From the NCBI RefSeq assembly GCF_001854125.1, contig NZ_CP017715.1, positions 3,968,001 to 4,032,000 of the forward strand: DNA of 64,000 nucleotides. The letters are read 5' to 3'. Positions 1 through 8,639 of this stretch are shown here, in pieces. The stretch is from Marinobacter salinus. Its GTDB lineage: Bacteria > Pseudomonadota > Gammaproteobacteria > Pseudomonadales > Oleiphilaceae. Made by a program: the position numbers and the translations under genes. A model generated the notes under the pieces. That model worked only from the letters and a program-made list of their open reading frames with translations, was not told where the DNA came from and ran no database searches. Within the stretch, counting starts at the first letter, position 1. Every line of letters begins with the position of its first letter.

Positions 1-341
1 ATTGTACCAGCACCGGGGATGGAATCGTCTCGGCGCTGCAGGTTCTGCTCGCCGTCAGGAAGTCTGGTAAGTCACTGATGGAACTTCGTCAGGGTATGAG
101 CAAGTTACCGCAAACCATGGTGAATGTTCGGGTCGCGAAGCGTTTTGATCCTCTGGGTCGGGAGGATATTGTCGCCGCGGTTCGCAAGGCCGAAGCGCAG
201 CTTGGGGGTTCCGGGCGTGTCCTTCTGCGTGCTTCCGGTACCGAGCCGTTGATTCGTGTTATGACGGAAGGGCAGGATGCGGCGGAAATTTCCCGCATCG
301 CGAAAGAGCTCGCGCTGGTGGTGGAGAATTCCACGCCTTAA
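1..341 (+). CDS. glmM: Phosphoglucosamine mutase, C-terminal part (5' end outside window)
   Basis: GlmM converts glucosamine-6-phosphate to glucosamine-1-phosphate for UDP-GlcNAc, peptidoglycan and LPS synthesis in the cytosol. Only about the last 112 residues are present; the first whole codon begins at base 3 and the frame is open to the window edge. The visible part matches the end of the alpha-D-phosphohexomutase family: [11 protein letters not shown], then the domain-4 phosphate-binding signature [12 protein letters not shown] near the C terminus. Stop TAA at 339-341. It is followed by tpiA and secG in the same direction, the order usual for gammaproteobacteria, which supports the call. 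A start at 78 would give an artificially short protein and is not a real start. Confidence 0.95.
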   Translation, partial: CTSTGDGIVSALQVLLAVRKSGKSLMELRQGMSKLPQTMVNVRVAKRFDPLGREDIVAAVRKAEAQLGGSGRVLLRASGTEPLIRVMTEGQDAAEISRIAKELALVVENSTP

Positions 342-416
342 TTTTGTGTTTTCAGGCGGTTGTCTGCCAGGAGGGACTGCTGTATAGTTCGCCCTCCCTT
401 ACGTTCGGGAACTGTT

Positions 417-1175
417 ATGCGTCACAGGATCGTAGCCGGAAACTGGAAAATGAACGGGTCGAAAGACCTGGCCGAAAAGCTGGTGGGCTATGTGCGGTCA
501 GAGGCCGAGTCTCTTGATAATGGCGTGGAGGTTGTTATCATCCCTCCCGCAATCTATGTCAGGGATGTGGTTGAACACGCAGCTGGTACGTTGGCTGTCG
601 GTGTCCAGAACCTAGGCCAGTGGCCATCAGGTGCCTACACCGGAGAAATATCTTCGGAGATGGTGAGAGATCAGGGTTGCAAGTATGCACTGGTTGGTCA
701 CTCAGAGCGTCGCCAGATTTTCGGAGAGTCCGATGACGTGGTGGCTGCCAAGGTTGAGCGTGTGGTCTCCAGTGGGTTGATTGCTGTTGTTTGTGTCGGT
801 GAGACCCTGGAGGAACGCGATGCCGGTCGCGCTGATGGTGTTGTGGCGGGGCAGGTTAGAAGTGGTTTGTCGGGTGTGAGCGCTGACCAGTGGGGCAAGA
901 TCGTGGTGGCTTACGAACCGGTTTGGGCAATTGGCACCGGTAAAACAGCCACGGCAGAAGATGCTCAGGCAATGCACGCGATGATCCGGGATGTGCTTGC
1001 GGACATGGGCGCGCCGTCCGAAAGCATATCTCTGCTTTACGGCGGCAGTGTAAAAGCGGATAATGCAGCCGCTCTTTTTGCCGAGCCAGATATCGATGGC
1101 GGTTTGATCGGCGGGGCATCGCTTGTAGCAGAAGATTTTGTGAGTATTTGCCGGTCTATGCCGGCAGGTACCTAA
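417..1175 (+). CDS. tpiA: Triosephosphate isomerase
   Basis: Interconverts dihydroxyacetone phosphate and glyceraldehyde-3-phosphate in glycolysis and gluconeogenesis. The 252-residue length is normal for the family. The ATG at 417 gives the family N terminus MRHRIVAGNWKMNG with catalytic Lys11; the frame is open further upstream to 360, but that extension is not TIM-like. The catalytic His lies in VGHSERRQIF and the catalytic Glu in YEPVWAIGTGK. The phosphate-binding GGSVKADN and GGLIGGASL segments are near the C terminus. It lies 75 bases after glmM and 24 bases before secG, so it is probably co-transcribed with secG. Confidence 0.97.
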   Translation: MRHRIVAGNWKMNGSKDLAEKLVGYVRSEAESLDNGVEVVIIPPAIYVRDVVEHAAGTLAVGVQNLGQWPSGAYTGEISSEMVRDQGCKYALVGHSERRQIFGESDDVVAAKVERVVSSGLIAVVCVGETLEERDAGRADGVVAGQVRSGLSGVSADQWGKIVVAYEPVWAIGTGKTATAEDAQAMHAMIRDVLADMGAPSESISLLYGGSVKADNAAALFAEPDIDGGLIGGASLVAEDFVSICRSMPAGT

Positions 1176-1199
1176 AGTTAAAGGTTGGCGAGAGTCGTT

Positions 1200-1580
1200 A
1201 TGGATTGGATGGAAACACTGGTAGTCGTTGTGCACGTGGTAATCGCCGTGGCGCTGGTGGGTCTGGTTCTGATCCAGCAGGGCAAGGGTGCTGATGCCGG
1301 TGCGGCATTTGGTGGCGGTGCGTCCCAGACTGTTTTTGGCAGTCAGGGCAGTGGCAGCTTTTTGACCCGTGTCACTACTCTGCTGGCGATTGTGTTTTTT
1401 GTGACAAGTTTTTCGCTGGCTGTGTTTGCCAAGCAGCGTGCCGAAGTGGCTGGTGAAGCGGGTATTCCGGTAGTTCAGGAATCAAAGCAGGACCCGGTTG
1501 ATCAGGCCGCTGATAAGGTTGATGCAGCGCAAACAGGCGAAGCCGAGAGCGGGAAGTCTGATCTTCCCGAGCTCGAGTAA
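1200..1580 (+). CDS. secG: Protein-export membrane protein SecG
   Basis: SecG is the small auxiliary subunit of the SecYEG translocon in the inner membrane. The 126-residue protein has two predicted membrane helices, about residues 6-24 and 58-76, separated by the hallmark cytosolic loop QQGKGADAGAAFGGG and SQTVFGSQG. The C-terminal 45 residues are hydrophilic and acidic, as in pseudomonad SecG. The ATG at 1200 gives MDWMETLVVV; an upstream in-frame TTG at 1185 is less likely. The tRNA-Leu gene begins 7 bases after the stop, the same secG-leuU arrangement as in E. coli. Confidence 0.95.
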   Translation: MDWMETLVVVVHVVIAVALVGLVLIQQGKGADAGAAFGGGASQTVFGSQGSGSFLTRVTTLLAIVFFVTSFSLAVFAKQRAEVAGEAGIPVVQESKQDPVDQAADKVDAAQTGEAESGKSDLPELE

Positions 1581-1587
1581 GAGTGTT

Positions 1588-1672
1588 GCCCGGGTGGTGG
1601 AACTGGTAGACACGCTATCTTGAGGGGGTAGTGGCGAAAGCCGTGCCGGTTCGAGTCCGGCCCCGGGCACCA
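1588..1672 (+). tRNA. leuU: tRNA-Leu (anticodon GAG)
   Basis: An 85-base class II tRNA. The acceptor stem pairs GCCCGGG (1588-1594) with CCCGGGC (1662-1668), followed by discriminator A and an encoded CCA at 1670-1672. The anticodon stem CTATC/GGTAG encloses the loop TTGAGGG, with anticodon GAG at 1622-1624. The long variable arm is GTGGCGAAAGCCGT, and the T loop is GGTTCGAGTCC. It sits between secG and rimP as in E. coli; there is no metY initiator tRNA here. Confidence 0.97.
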
Positions 1673-1685
1673 TATTAGAAGAAAA

Positions 1686-1715
1686 GCGGCTTGGTATCTC
1701 CAGGCCGTTTTTTTT
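1686..1715 (+). terminator. Intrinsic terminator after tRNA-Leu
   Basis: The arms CGGCTTGG and CCAGGCCG pair with one G-U, around the loop TATCT, and are followed by eight T residues. It lies 14 bases after the tRNA CCA and would end the glmM/tpiA/secG/leuU transcript. Confidence 0.85.
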
Positions 1716-1819
1716 GGTCAGTCCTTGACCACTCCTGTCGGCGTCTCTATACTCCGGCGGATATTGGGACCGGCGGACATATAAGTCGGCGGGTTTCTGG
1801 CAGGCCAGGTGTCTGTCAG

Positions 1820-1848
1820 CAGGAAACGGTTCATCGTTTTGTTTCCTG
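1820..1848 (+). repeat. Inverted repeat in the rimP leader
   Basis: CAGGAAAC (1820-1827) and GTTTCCTG (1841-1848) form a perfect 8-bp stem with a 13-base loop. It precedes the 1866 terminator by 18 bases, so it could belong to a leader RNA. Function unknown. Confidence 0.5.
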
Positions 1849-1865
1849 TGAGTTCTTGCAACAAA

Positions 1866-1889
1866 GAGCCCCACTTTTAGGGGCTTTTT
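1866..1889 (+). terminator. Intrinsic terminator or attenuator in the rimP leader
   Basis: AGCCCC and GGGGCT form a GC-rich stem around CACTTTTA-type loop sequence and are followed by TTTTT. It lies about 110 bases upstream of rimP and may attenuate read-through into the nusA operon. Confidence 0.75.
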
Positions 1890-1896
1890 GATTAAG

Positions 1897-1953
1897 GGGC
1901 CTGGCGCATCAGGCCCTGGTGCATAAAAAGGGCTGATCAACAGCCCTTTTTTT
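1897..1953 (+). terminator. Two further hairpins, the second a terminator, just before rimP
   Basis: GGGCCTG (1897-1903) pairs with CAGGCCC (1910-1916) across a 6-base loop. It is followed by AGGGCTG-ATCAA-CAGCCCT (1929-1947) and a run of seven T residues. The T-tract hairpin ends about 40 bases before the rimP start. With the upstream hairpins this makes the 322-base gap from tRNA-Leu to rimP unusually rich in stops. Confidence 0.8.
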
Positions 1954-1994
1954 GTTTTTGGGGCCGGTAAATTTGAAAACGGAGACGGCATAAC

Positions 1995-2456
1995 TTGTCA
2001 GCCAAGCTTAAACAACTGGAAGACATACTTCGGCCTGTAGTGGAAGGCCTGGGATATGAGTTCTGGGGTATCGAATATCGCTCGCAGGGACATCATTCCA
2101 AGCTGCGGGTCTTTATTGATGATGTCGAAAATGGCATCTCGATTGAGGACTGCGAAAAGGTCAGTCGCCAGATCAGCGGTGTGATGGATGTGGAGGATCC
2201 CATCCAGACCGAGTACACACTTGAGGTCTCATCCCCGGGGATGGATCGCCCGCTGTTCCGTCTTGAACAATACGAGGCCTTTGCTGGTCATCAGGTACAG
2301 ATTCGCTTGCGCATGGCGTTTGAGGGCAGGCGGAAGTTTCAGGGCCTGATCAAAGGCGTTGAGGGTGATGAGGTGATTGTCGTTGTTGATGATCACGAGT
2401 ATCTGCTGCCGTTTGACAGCATAGAAAAAGCACACATCATCCCGGTATTTGAATGA
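1995..2456 (+). CDS. rimP: Ribosome maturation factor RimP
   Basis: RimP assists assembly of the 30S subunit and is the usual first gene of the nusA-infB operon. The protein has 153 residues, typical for the family. The N-terminal alpha/beta domain contains [13 protein letters not shown] and the motif [11 protein letters not shown] near residues 80-90; the C-terminal Sm-like beta barrel ends at IIPVF. The start is a TTG at 1995, preceded by GGAGACGG; no ATG in frame would keep the conserved N terminus. It is followed 55 bases later by nusA. Confidence 0.95.
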   Translation: MSAKLKQLEDILRPVVEGLGYEFWGIEYRSQGHHSKLRVFIDDVENGISIEDCEKVSRQISGVMDVEDPIQTEYTLEVSSPGMDRPLFRLEQYEAFAGHQVQIRLRMAFEGRRKFQGLIKGVEGDEVIVVVDDHEYLLPFDSIEKAHIIPVFE

Positions 2457-2511
2457 ATACATTCAAGAAAGTCAGTGGACGCACAGTTTATTTTGAGGGC
2501 AGGGCAATCCA

Positions 2512-4005
2512 ATGAGTAAAGAGATCTTGCTGGTGGTTGAATCCGTCTCGAACGAGAAAGGAGTCGAGAAGGATGTGATTTTCGAGGCGATCGAGCTTGC
2601 GCTCGCCACCGCTGCCAAAAAACGTTATGAAGATGAGGACGCGGATATCCGGGTCTCCATTGACCGCCGTACCGGAGAATACGAAACCTTCCGGCGCTGG
2701 CTGGTTGTCGATAATGATGCCGTGCCAGCTCTGGGTACCGAACTGACCATGCAGGAAGCGGAGGAAATTGATTCAAACCTTCGCCCTGGCGATATTCATG
2801 AAGAGAAGATCGAGTCAGTCGCTTTCGGGCGGATTGGTGCGCAGGCGGCCAAGCAAATCATTTTCCAGAAGGTTCGCGAAGCTGAACGCACCAAGATTGT
2901 GGATAGCTACCGTGACCGTGTTGGCGAGCTTGTATCCGGTACCGTCAAGAAAGTAACGCGCGACAATGTGATTGTGGATCTCGGCGCCAATGCCGAAGCG
3001 CTGTTGCCCCGCGAAAACCTCATTCCCCGGGAAACATTCCGGATGGGGGACAGGGTGCGCTCACTGTTGCTGGAGATCCGGACCGATCACCGGGGACCTC
3101 AGTTGATCCTGAGCCGGACCTCTCCGCAGATGCTGATTGAGCTGTTCCGCATTGAAGTTCCGGAGATTGCCGAGGAGCTTATCGAAATTCGTGGCGCCGC
3201 CCGTGATCCGGGATCCCGTGCCAAGATTGCCGTGAAGACCAATGACCGCCGCATTGATCCGGTTGGTGCCTGCGTCGGCATGCGCGGTTCGCGTGTGCAG
3301 GCGGTCTCCAATGAGCTAGGCGGCGAACGTGTGGACATCGTGCTCTGGGACGACAACCCCGCGCAGTTGGTAATCAACGCCATGGCTCCGGCTGAAGTGG
3401 CTTCCATTGTGATGGATGAAGATCGTCATACCATGGAGGTGGCTGTCGCTGAAGATAATCTGGCCCAGGCTATCGGCCGGAATGGTCAGAATGTACGGCT
3501 GGCAACAGAACTGACCGGCTGGACCCTGAACGTCATGACCGAAGAAGAGGCCGGTGAGCGTCAGGAACAGGAGTATACTCGGCTGGTAGAGCACTTCGTT
3601 AGTCATCTCGATGTCGACGAGGAATTTGCTGCTGTTCTGATCGAGGAAGGTTTCACTTCGCTTGAGGAAGTGGCCTATGTACCGATGGAAGAGATGCTGG
3701 CGATCGAAGGCTTTGACGAAGACACTGTCTCCGAATTGCGTCGCCGCGCTAAAGACGTCCTGCTGAACCAGGCGCTGGCAAGCGAAGAGGCTCTCGAGGG
3801 TGCAGAGCCGGCAGAAGATCTTCTGACGATGGATGGCATGGACCGGGGCCTGGCGTTCAAGCTGGCAGGCATGGGTGTGCGTACCATGGAAGATCTGGCG
3901 GAGCAGTCGGTTGACGACTTGCTCGATATTGAAGGTATGGATGAAGAGCGTGCAGGTACGTTGATTATGACCGCACGCGCCCCCTGGTTTGAAGACCAGG
4001 CTTAA
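2512..4005 (+). CDS. nusA: Transcription termination/antitermination factor NusA
   Basis: NusA binds RNA polymerase and nascent RNA and modulates pausing, termination and antitermination. The 497 residues match the E. coli length. Domains in order: N-terminal RNAP-binding domain (about 1-125), S1 domain (about 135-200), KH1 with [15 protein letters not shown]2 with [14 protein letters not shown], and two C-terminal helix-hairpin-helix acidic repeats (about 365-425 and 440-495) ending in the helix that contacts partner proteins. The two acidic repeats are the gammaproteobacterial form. It is followed 18 bases later by infB with a strong GGGAGGAGG site. Confidence 0.98.
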   Translation: MSKEILLVVESVSNEKGVEKDVIFEAIELALATAAKKRYEDEDADIRVSIDRRTGEYETFRRWLVVDNDAVPALGTELTMQEAEEIDSNLRPGDIHEEKIESVAFGRIGAQAAKQIIFQKVREAERTKIVDSYRDRVGELVSGTVKKVTRDNVIVDLGANAEALLPRENLIPRETFRMGDRVRSLLLEIRTDHRGPQLILSRTSPQMLIELFRIEVPEIAEELIEIRGAARDPGSRAKIAVKTNDRRIDPVGACVGMRGSRVQAVSNELGGERVDIVLWDDNPAQLVINAMAPAEVASIVMDEDRHTMEVAVAEDNLAQAIGRNGQNVRLATELTGWTLNVMTEEEAGERQEQEYTRLVEHFVSHLDVDEEFAAVLIEEGFTSLEEVAYVPMEEMLAIEGFDEDTVSELRRRAKDVLLNQALASEEALEGAEPAEDLLTMDGMDRGLAFKLAGMGVRTMEDLAEQSVDDLLDIEGMDEERAGTLIMTARAPWFEDQA

Positions 4006-4023
4006 TTCGGGAGGAGGACCAGT

Positions 4024-6576
4024 ATGGCTGAAGTAACGGTAAAACAACTGGCCGAAGATGTAGGCGCTCCCGTGGATCGTTTGCTGAAGCAGATCGTGGA
4101 AGCAGGCCTCAAGGCCCGCTCTGAAAACGACGCTGTATCCAGCGATGAGAAGCAGCAGTTGCTGGCCTATTTAAGAAAGACGCACGGTGAGGCGGATTCT
4201 GAGCCCCGCAAGATCACGTTGAAGCGTAAGACGACAACCACGCTTAAGGCGGGCAAGGCGAAAACGGTCAATGTGGAAGTGCGCAAGCGTCGCACCTACA
4301 TCAAGCGCGCTGAATTACAGCCGGAAGCGGAAGTTCCCCAGTCTGACGCGGCAACAGAAGAGCAAATTCCGGAGCAACAACCGGTAGAGGAAACTCCGCA
4401 GGTAACTGCTGAGCAGACGCCTGCGGTCGAGACCGAAAAGCCGACTCAGGAACAGACGCCTGCTACCTCTGTTGAGGAAGAGCCGGTCGCTGAAAAAGCG
4501 CCTGAGAAGGCTCGGGAGCCTGAGCCCGTTCCGGCGCCGGAAGATATGCCCATTCCGCCTCCCGAAGGCGAGGGCAAGGACCGGAAGCCGAAGAAAAAGA
4601 AAGAAAAAGTTCGCGACCGCGCCGATGAGGCCGAGGAAGGCAAGCCGAAGAAGAAATCGGCTGGTCATCGTGGTCCGCGCAGCCGCCCGGTGGAAGAGCC
4701 CTTGGTTATTACCGAGGACGAAGAAGACACCACCCTGCGTAAGCCGCTGCGTGCGAAAAAGAAACCCAAAGAGAAGCGTCATGCTTTCGAGAGGCCGACC
4801 AAACCAATGGTCAGAGAAGTAGAGATTCCCGAGACGATTAGCGTAGGTGACCTTGCCCAGCGTATGGCAGTCAAGTCAGCCGACGTTATCAAGACCCTGA
4901 TGGGTATGGGCGTAATGGCTACCATCAACCAGGCACTGGACCAGGAAACAGCGGTTCTGGTGACTGAGGAGTTGGGGCACAAGGCCAAGACCGTCAGTGA
5001 CGATGCGTTTGAAGAAGAGGTTCTGAGCGAATTCTCCTTTGAAGGCGGCGAAAAAACCAAGCGTGCGCCGGTCGTCAGTGTTATGGGCCACGTTGACCAC
5101 GGTAAAACCTCGCTGCTGGATTACATCCGCCGCACCAAGGTGGCTTCCGGTGAGTCCGGTGGCATTACCCAGCATATTGGTGCGTACCACGTGGAAACCG
5201 ACCATGGCATGGTCTCCTTCCTTGATACCCCGGGCCACGCAGCGTTTACTGCGATGCGTGCACGCGGTGCCCAGTGCACCGATATCGTTATCCTGGTTGT
5301 GGCTGCCGATGACGGTGTTATGCCGCAAACCAAGGAAGCTGTGCAGCATGCACGTTCCGCAGGTGTTCCCCTGGTAGTTGCCATCAACAAGATGGATAAG
5401 GAAGGGGCGGATCCGGATCGGATCAAGAGTGAGCTGGCTGCGCTGGAAGTGGTTCCGGAAGATTGGGGCGGGGACACTCAGTTTGTTCCTGTTTCCGCGC
5501 ACACCGGTGAGGGCATCGAAGCCCTGCTCGAAGCGGTATTGCTGCAGTCCGAGATTCTCGAGCTGGAAGCATCCCCGGACGCTCCGGCCAAAGGTGTCGT
5601 GGTTGAGTCCAGCCTTGAGCGCGGTCGTGGTTCCGTTGCGACTGTTCTGGTTCAGAACGGTACCCTTCGCCAGGGTGACATGGTTGTAGCCGGTTCCTAC
5701 TTCGGTAAAGTTCGGGCAATGACCGACGAAGCGGGTAAGCAGACCAAGGAAGCAGGACCGTCGATCCCGGTCGAGATCCTGGGCCTTAACGGTACTCCGG
5801 ACGCGGGTGACGAGTTCTTCGCTGTGGCGGACGAGAAGAAGGCGAAAGAACTCGCCGAGTTCCGTCAGACGCGTGAGCGTGAGCAGCGCCTGCAGCGCCA
5901 ACAGGCTGCCAAGCTTGAGAATCTGTTTGAGAACATGGGTAAGGATGAAGTCAAAACCCTCAATGTTGTTCTCAAGACGGATGTTCGCGGTTCTCTGGAA
6001 GCCATCACCAAGGCACTTCAGGACCTGGGCAATGATGAAGTCCAGGTGAAGATCGTGTCTTCCGGTGTTGGTGGTATTGCCGAGACCGATATCAGCCTTG
6101 CCATGGCCACCAATGCGGTGATCTTCGGCTTCAATGTTCGTGCCGACGCTGCAGCGAAGCGCCTGGTCGAGCAGGAAGGCCTGGACCTTCGCTACTACAG
6201 CATCATCTATAACCTGATTGATGATGTGAAAGCCGCCCTGACTGGCATGTTGGCGCCGGAGTTCCGCGAAGACATCGTTGGTATTGCAGATGTGCGCGAT
6301 GTGTTCCGTTCGCCGAAGTTCGGCCAGGTAGCCGGTTGTATGGTGACTGAAGGTACCGTATACCGTAACAAGCCCATCCGTGTCCTGCGGGATAACGTAG
6401 TGATCTTTGAAGGCGAGCTGGAGTCCCTGCGTCGCTTCAAGGATGACGTGCCCGAGGTTCGCAACGGTATGGAATGTGGTATCGGTGTTAAGGGTTATGA
6501 CGTCAAGGTCGGTGACCAGATCGAGGTGTTTGACCGCGTTCGTGTTGAGCGTAAGCTCGAATCCACGGGGGCCTGA
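4024..6576 (+). CDS. infB: Translation initiation factor IF-2
   Basis: IF-2 is the GTPase that positions fMet-tRNA on the 30S subunit and promotes subunit joining. The protein has 850 residues. An IF2N domain (about 1-55) is followed by a long Glu/Pro/Lys-rich low-complexity linker (about 95-260) and a second IF2N domain (about 268-320). The G domain has G1 GHVDHGKTS near 355, G3 DTPGHAAF near 401 and G4 NKMD near 454. Domains II, III and IV follow. The stop overlaps the rbfA start as TGATG. Internal initiation giving a shorter isoform is known in E. coli; I cannot confirm it here. Confidence 0.98.
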   Translation: MAEVTVKQLAEDVGAPVDRLLKQIVEAGLKARSENDAVSSDEKQQLLAYLRKTHGEADSEPRKITLKRKTTTTLKAGKAKTVNVEVRKRRTYIKRAELQPEAEVPQSDAATEEQIPEQQPVEETPQVTAEQTPAVETEKPTQEQTPATSVEEEPVAEKAPEKAREPEPVPAPEDMPIPPPEGEGKDRKPKKKKEKVRDRADEAEEGKPKKKSAGHRGPRSRPVEEPLVITEDEEDTTLRKPLRAKKKPKEKRHAFERPTKPMVREVEIPETISVGDLAQRMAVKSADVIKTLMGMGVMATINQALDQETAVLVTEELGHKAKTVSDDAFEEEVLSEFSFEGGEKTKRAPVVSVMGHVDHGKTSLLDYIRRTKVASGESGGITQHIGAYHVETDHGMVSFLDTPGHAAFTAMRARGAQCTDIVILVVAADDGVMPQTKEAVQHARSAGVPLVVAINKMDKEGADPDRIKSELAALEVVPEDWGGDTQFVPVSAHTGEGIEALLEAVLLQSEILELEASPDAPAKGVVVESSLERGRGSVATVLVQNGTLRQGDMVVAGSYFGKVRAMTDEAGKQTKEAGPSIPVEILGLNGTPDAGDEFFAVADEKKAKELAEFRQTREREQRLQRQQAAKLENLFENMGKDEVKTLNVVLKTDVRGSLEAITKALQDLGNDEVQVKIVSSGVGGIAETDISLAMATNAVIFGFNVRADAAAKRLVEQEGLDLRYYSIIYNLIDDVKAALTGMLAPEFREDIVGIADVRDVFRSPKFGQVAGCMVTEGTVYRNKPIRVLRDNVVIFEGELESLRRFKDDVPEVRNGMECGIGVKGYDVKVGDQIEVFDRVRVERKLESTGA

Positions 6577-7007
6577 TGCCAAGAGAGTTCAGTCGTATTG
6601 ATCGCATTGGCGATCAGATGCAGCGAGAACTGGCCCAGCTGATCCAGCGGGAGGTCAAAGACCCGCGGGTCGGCATGGTTTCGGTAAATGCCGTGAAAGT
6701 GAGTCGTGATCTAGGCTATGCCGATGTCTACGTGTCGCTGCTGTCCACCGAGGAACTAACCGAGGAGTCTCCGGAAGTCCAGGAGTCTCTCAAGGTGTTG
6801 TCCAAGGCCTCCGGTTTTCTGCGGGGCCACGTTGGACGGGCAATGAAGCTGAGGGTTGTTCCCCAGCTTCGGTTCCACTTCGATACCTTGCAGGGATACA
6901 GTCGAAAAATGGATAGTCTTATCCGCAAGGCGGTGGGTGATAAGCCGGCCGTCCCCAGGGAAGACAATGACGATCCCGTTTCTGACAACCCGGAGCGAGA
7001 CGCTTGA
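6576..7007 (+). CDS. rbfA: 30S ribosome-binding factor RbfA
   Basis: RbfA is a KH-like protein that binds the 5' region of 16S rRNA during late 30S maturation and cold adaptation. The 143-residue protein starts [20 protein letters not shown] and carries the family segments [11 protein letters not shown] and [12 protein letters not shown]. The acidic C-terminal tail (after about 120) is disordered, as is usual. The ATG overlaps the last base of the infB stop, and the end overlaps the truB start by four bases, so translation is likely coupled on both sides. Confidence 0.97.
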   Translation: MPREFSRIDRIGDQMQRELAQLIQREVKDPRVGMVSVNAVKVSRDLGYADVYVSLLSTEELTEESPEVQESLKVLSKASGFLRGHVGRAMKLRVVPQLRFHFDTLQGYSRKMDSLIRKAVGDKPAVPREDNDDPVSDNPERDA

Positions 7008-7933
7008 GCCGCAGACGCAAAGGTCGTGACGTCAACGGAATTCTGGTGATCGACAAGCCTCTGGACATTACGTCCAACGGCATCCTTCAGCAGGTCAAAC
7101 GCCTTTATGGTGCCGCAAAAGCGGGACATACGGGTGCTCTCGATCCGCTTGCCACGGGTGTTCTGCCTTTATGCTTCGGTGAAGCCACCAAGTTTTCCCA
7201 GATGATGCTGGACAGTGACAAGTCCTACATCGCGACCGCCCGGCTGGGCGTCCGGACGGAAACAGGAGACAGTGAAGGTGCAGTGGTTGAGGAAAAGCCT
7301 GTCCCAGCCGATCTGTCAGTGGAAAAGGTGGAGTCCGTTCTGGAAGGTTTCCGGGGCGACATCCAGCAGGTTCCGTCCATGTATTCGGCGCTCAAGCACA
7401 AAGGACGCCCGCTTTACGAGTATGCCCGTGAGGGAATTGAAGTAGAGCGTCCTGCCCGTCCGGTCACCATTTATGAGCTGACCCTGCTGGAAGTTCGGGA
7501 GAATGAGCTGGATATCGCCGTCAGTTGCACCAAGGGTACGTACATTCGCTCACTGGTTGAGGACATCGGCGCTGTCCTGGGTTGTGGTGCCCATGTTACC
7601 GCTTTGCGCCGTACCATGGCGTCGGGTTTTACTCTGGCCAACGCCCACGAGGTCCCGGAACTTGAGGCTATGCGTGAGCGTGGTGAGAGTCTCGATGGAC
7701 TTCTGGTGGCGCCGGATGCGGCCCTTTCGATGTTCCCCGAAGTGAAGCTGACCGGGCCGTCACTGGTGTCGATATTGAACGGGCAACCGGTTAGAATATC
7801 GGGTCAATCCTTTGAAGGCTTTGTTCGTCTGTATGGCAACGAAGGTTTTGTGGGGTTGGCAGAAGCATTCCCGGAAGGTGAGGTTGTCAATCTGATTCCC
7901 CGCCGACTGGTGAAGAGCAGCGACAAGCGATAA
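7004..7933 (+). CDS. truB: tRNA pseudouridine(55) synthase
   Basis: TruB makes the universal pseudouridine 55 in the T loop of tRNAs. The 309-residue protein has the catalytic Asp47 in [15 protein letters not shown] and the motif [15 protein letters not shown] in the catalytic core. A PUA-like C-terminal domain begins near residue 250. The start is a TTG at 7004 that overlaps the rbfA stop (TTGA), giving [19 protein letters not shown], which matches the family N terminus. Confidence 0.97.
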   Translation: MSRRRKGRDVNGILVIDKPLDITSNGILQQVKRLYGAAKAGHTGALDPLATGVLPLCFGEATKFSQMMLDSDKSYIATARLGVRTETGDSEGAVVEEKPVPADLSVEKVESVLEGFRGDIQQVPSMYSALKHKGRPLYEYAREGIEVERPARPVTIYELTLLEVRENELDIAVSCTKGTYIRSLVEDIGAVLGCGAHVTALRRTMASGFTLANAHEVPELEAMRERGESLDGLLVAPDAALSMFPEVKLTGPSLVSILNGQPVRISGQSFEGFVRLYGNEGFVGLAEAFPEGEVVNLIPRRLVKSSDKR

Positions 7934-8011
7934 GCGTGTCGCTGTCTAGCCGGGCTGTAGAGATGCGCGGTTCGGCCGTATTCGATAGCATCGCAAACAA
8001 TGAGGTGAAAT

Positions 8012-8281
8012 ATGGCACTTTCTGCCAGTGAGAAGTCACAGATCGTTAAGGATTATCAGCAAGGTGAAGGCGATACCGGTTCTCCGGAAGTTCAGGTTGC
8101 ACTGCTGAGCGCCAACATCAACAAGCTGCAGGATCATTTCAAGACCAACAAGCAGGATCATCATTCCCGCCGCGGTCTGATCCGGATGGTAAACCAGCGT
8201 CGTAAACTGCTGGACTACCTGAAGCGCAAAAATGCTGACCGTTACCTGGAGCTGATCCAGCGTCTGGGTCTGCGTCGCTAA
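8012..8281 (+). CDS. rpsO: 30S ribosomal protein S15
   Basis: S15 is a primary 16S rRNA-binding protein that nucleates the platform of the 30S subunit. The 89-residue length is exact for the family, with the RNA-contact segments [20 protein letters not shown] and [12 protein letters not shown]. The ATG is preceded by GAGGTGAAAT. A strong hairpin terminator follows, then pnp, the usual rpsO-pnp pair. Confidence 0.98.
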   Translation: MALSASEKSQIVKDYQQGEGDTGSPEVQVALLSANINKLQDHFKTNKQDHHSRRGLIRMVNQRRKLLDYLKRKNADRYLELIQRLGLRR

Positions 8282-8324
8282 TCCGGTCTTTTCGACCTGA
8301 GGGCTGTTTCCAGCCATGGCTGGA

Positions 8325-8376
8325 AGCACGCCGGCAACCGGCGGAACCGTTTCTGGTTCTGCCGGTTGTGCTTTTC
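8325..8376 (+). terminator. rpsO terminator / pnp leader hairpin
   Basis: AACCGGCGGAACC (8336-8348) pairs with GGTTCTGCCGGTT (8355-8367), 13 bp with one G-U and a 6-base loop. An outer AGCAC/GTGCT stem extends it across a GCCGGC bulge, and TTTT follows. It probably terminates the S15 message partially. In E. coli the same interval carries the RNase III site used in Pnp autoregulation; that this stem serves the same role is inference. The remaining 8377-8639 stretch shows no gene. Confidence 0.8.
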
Positions 8377-8639
8377 TCACAAGCAATGCCGCAGTTGATG
8401 TGTCAGTGATATCGAAGGACTCTCTGTCGTAATGGGAAGCCGAAATTGATAGCAGGTTGTTGAAAAGCCCGGGCGGACCTTCCTCATGGACGTCTACCGT
8501 TTTTCCGGGGTTTTGCAACAGCCTGTTAGCTTTCAGACGGGTTGCCTTCGGATCACACGACAAACACCTGTGGAGCGACGATCGGGCGCATGGGCGTGGC
8601 GATCGAATCAATCTGGAATAGAGTTATCAGGAGTTTTTT

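Noticed and set aside
1673..1994. A possible metY initiator tRNA after tRNA-Leu, as in E. coli
   Set aside because: No CGCGGGG-type acceptor stem or CAT anticodon arm was found in this interval.
4876..6582. 568-residue open frame on the - strand inside infB
   Set aside because: It is antisense to a certain IF-2 gene, has no recognisable domain and arises from codon bias of the real frame.
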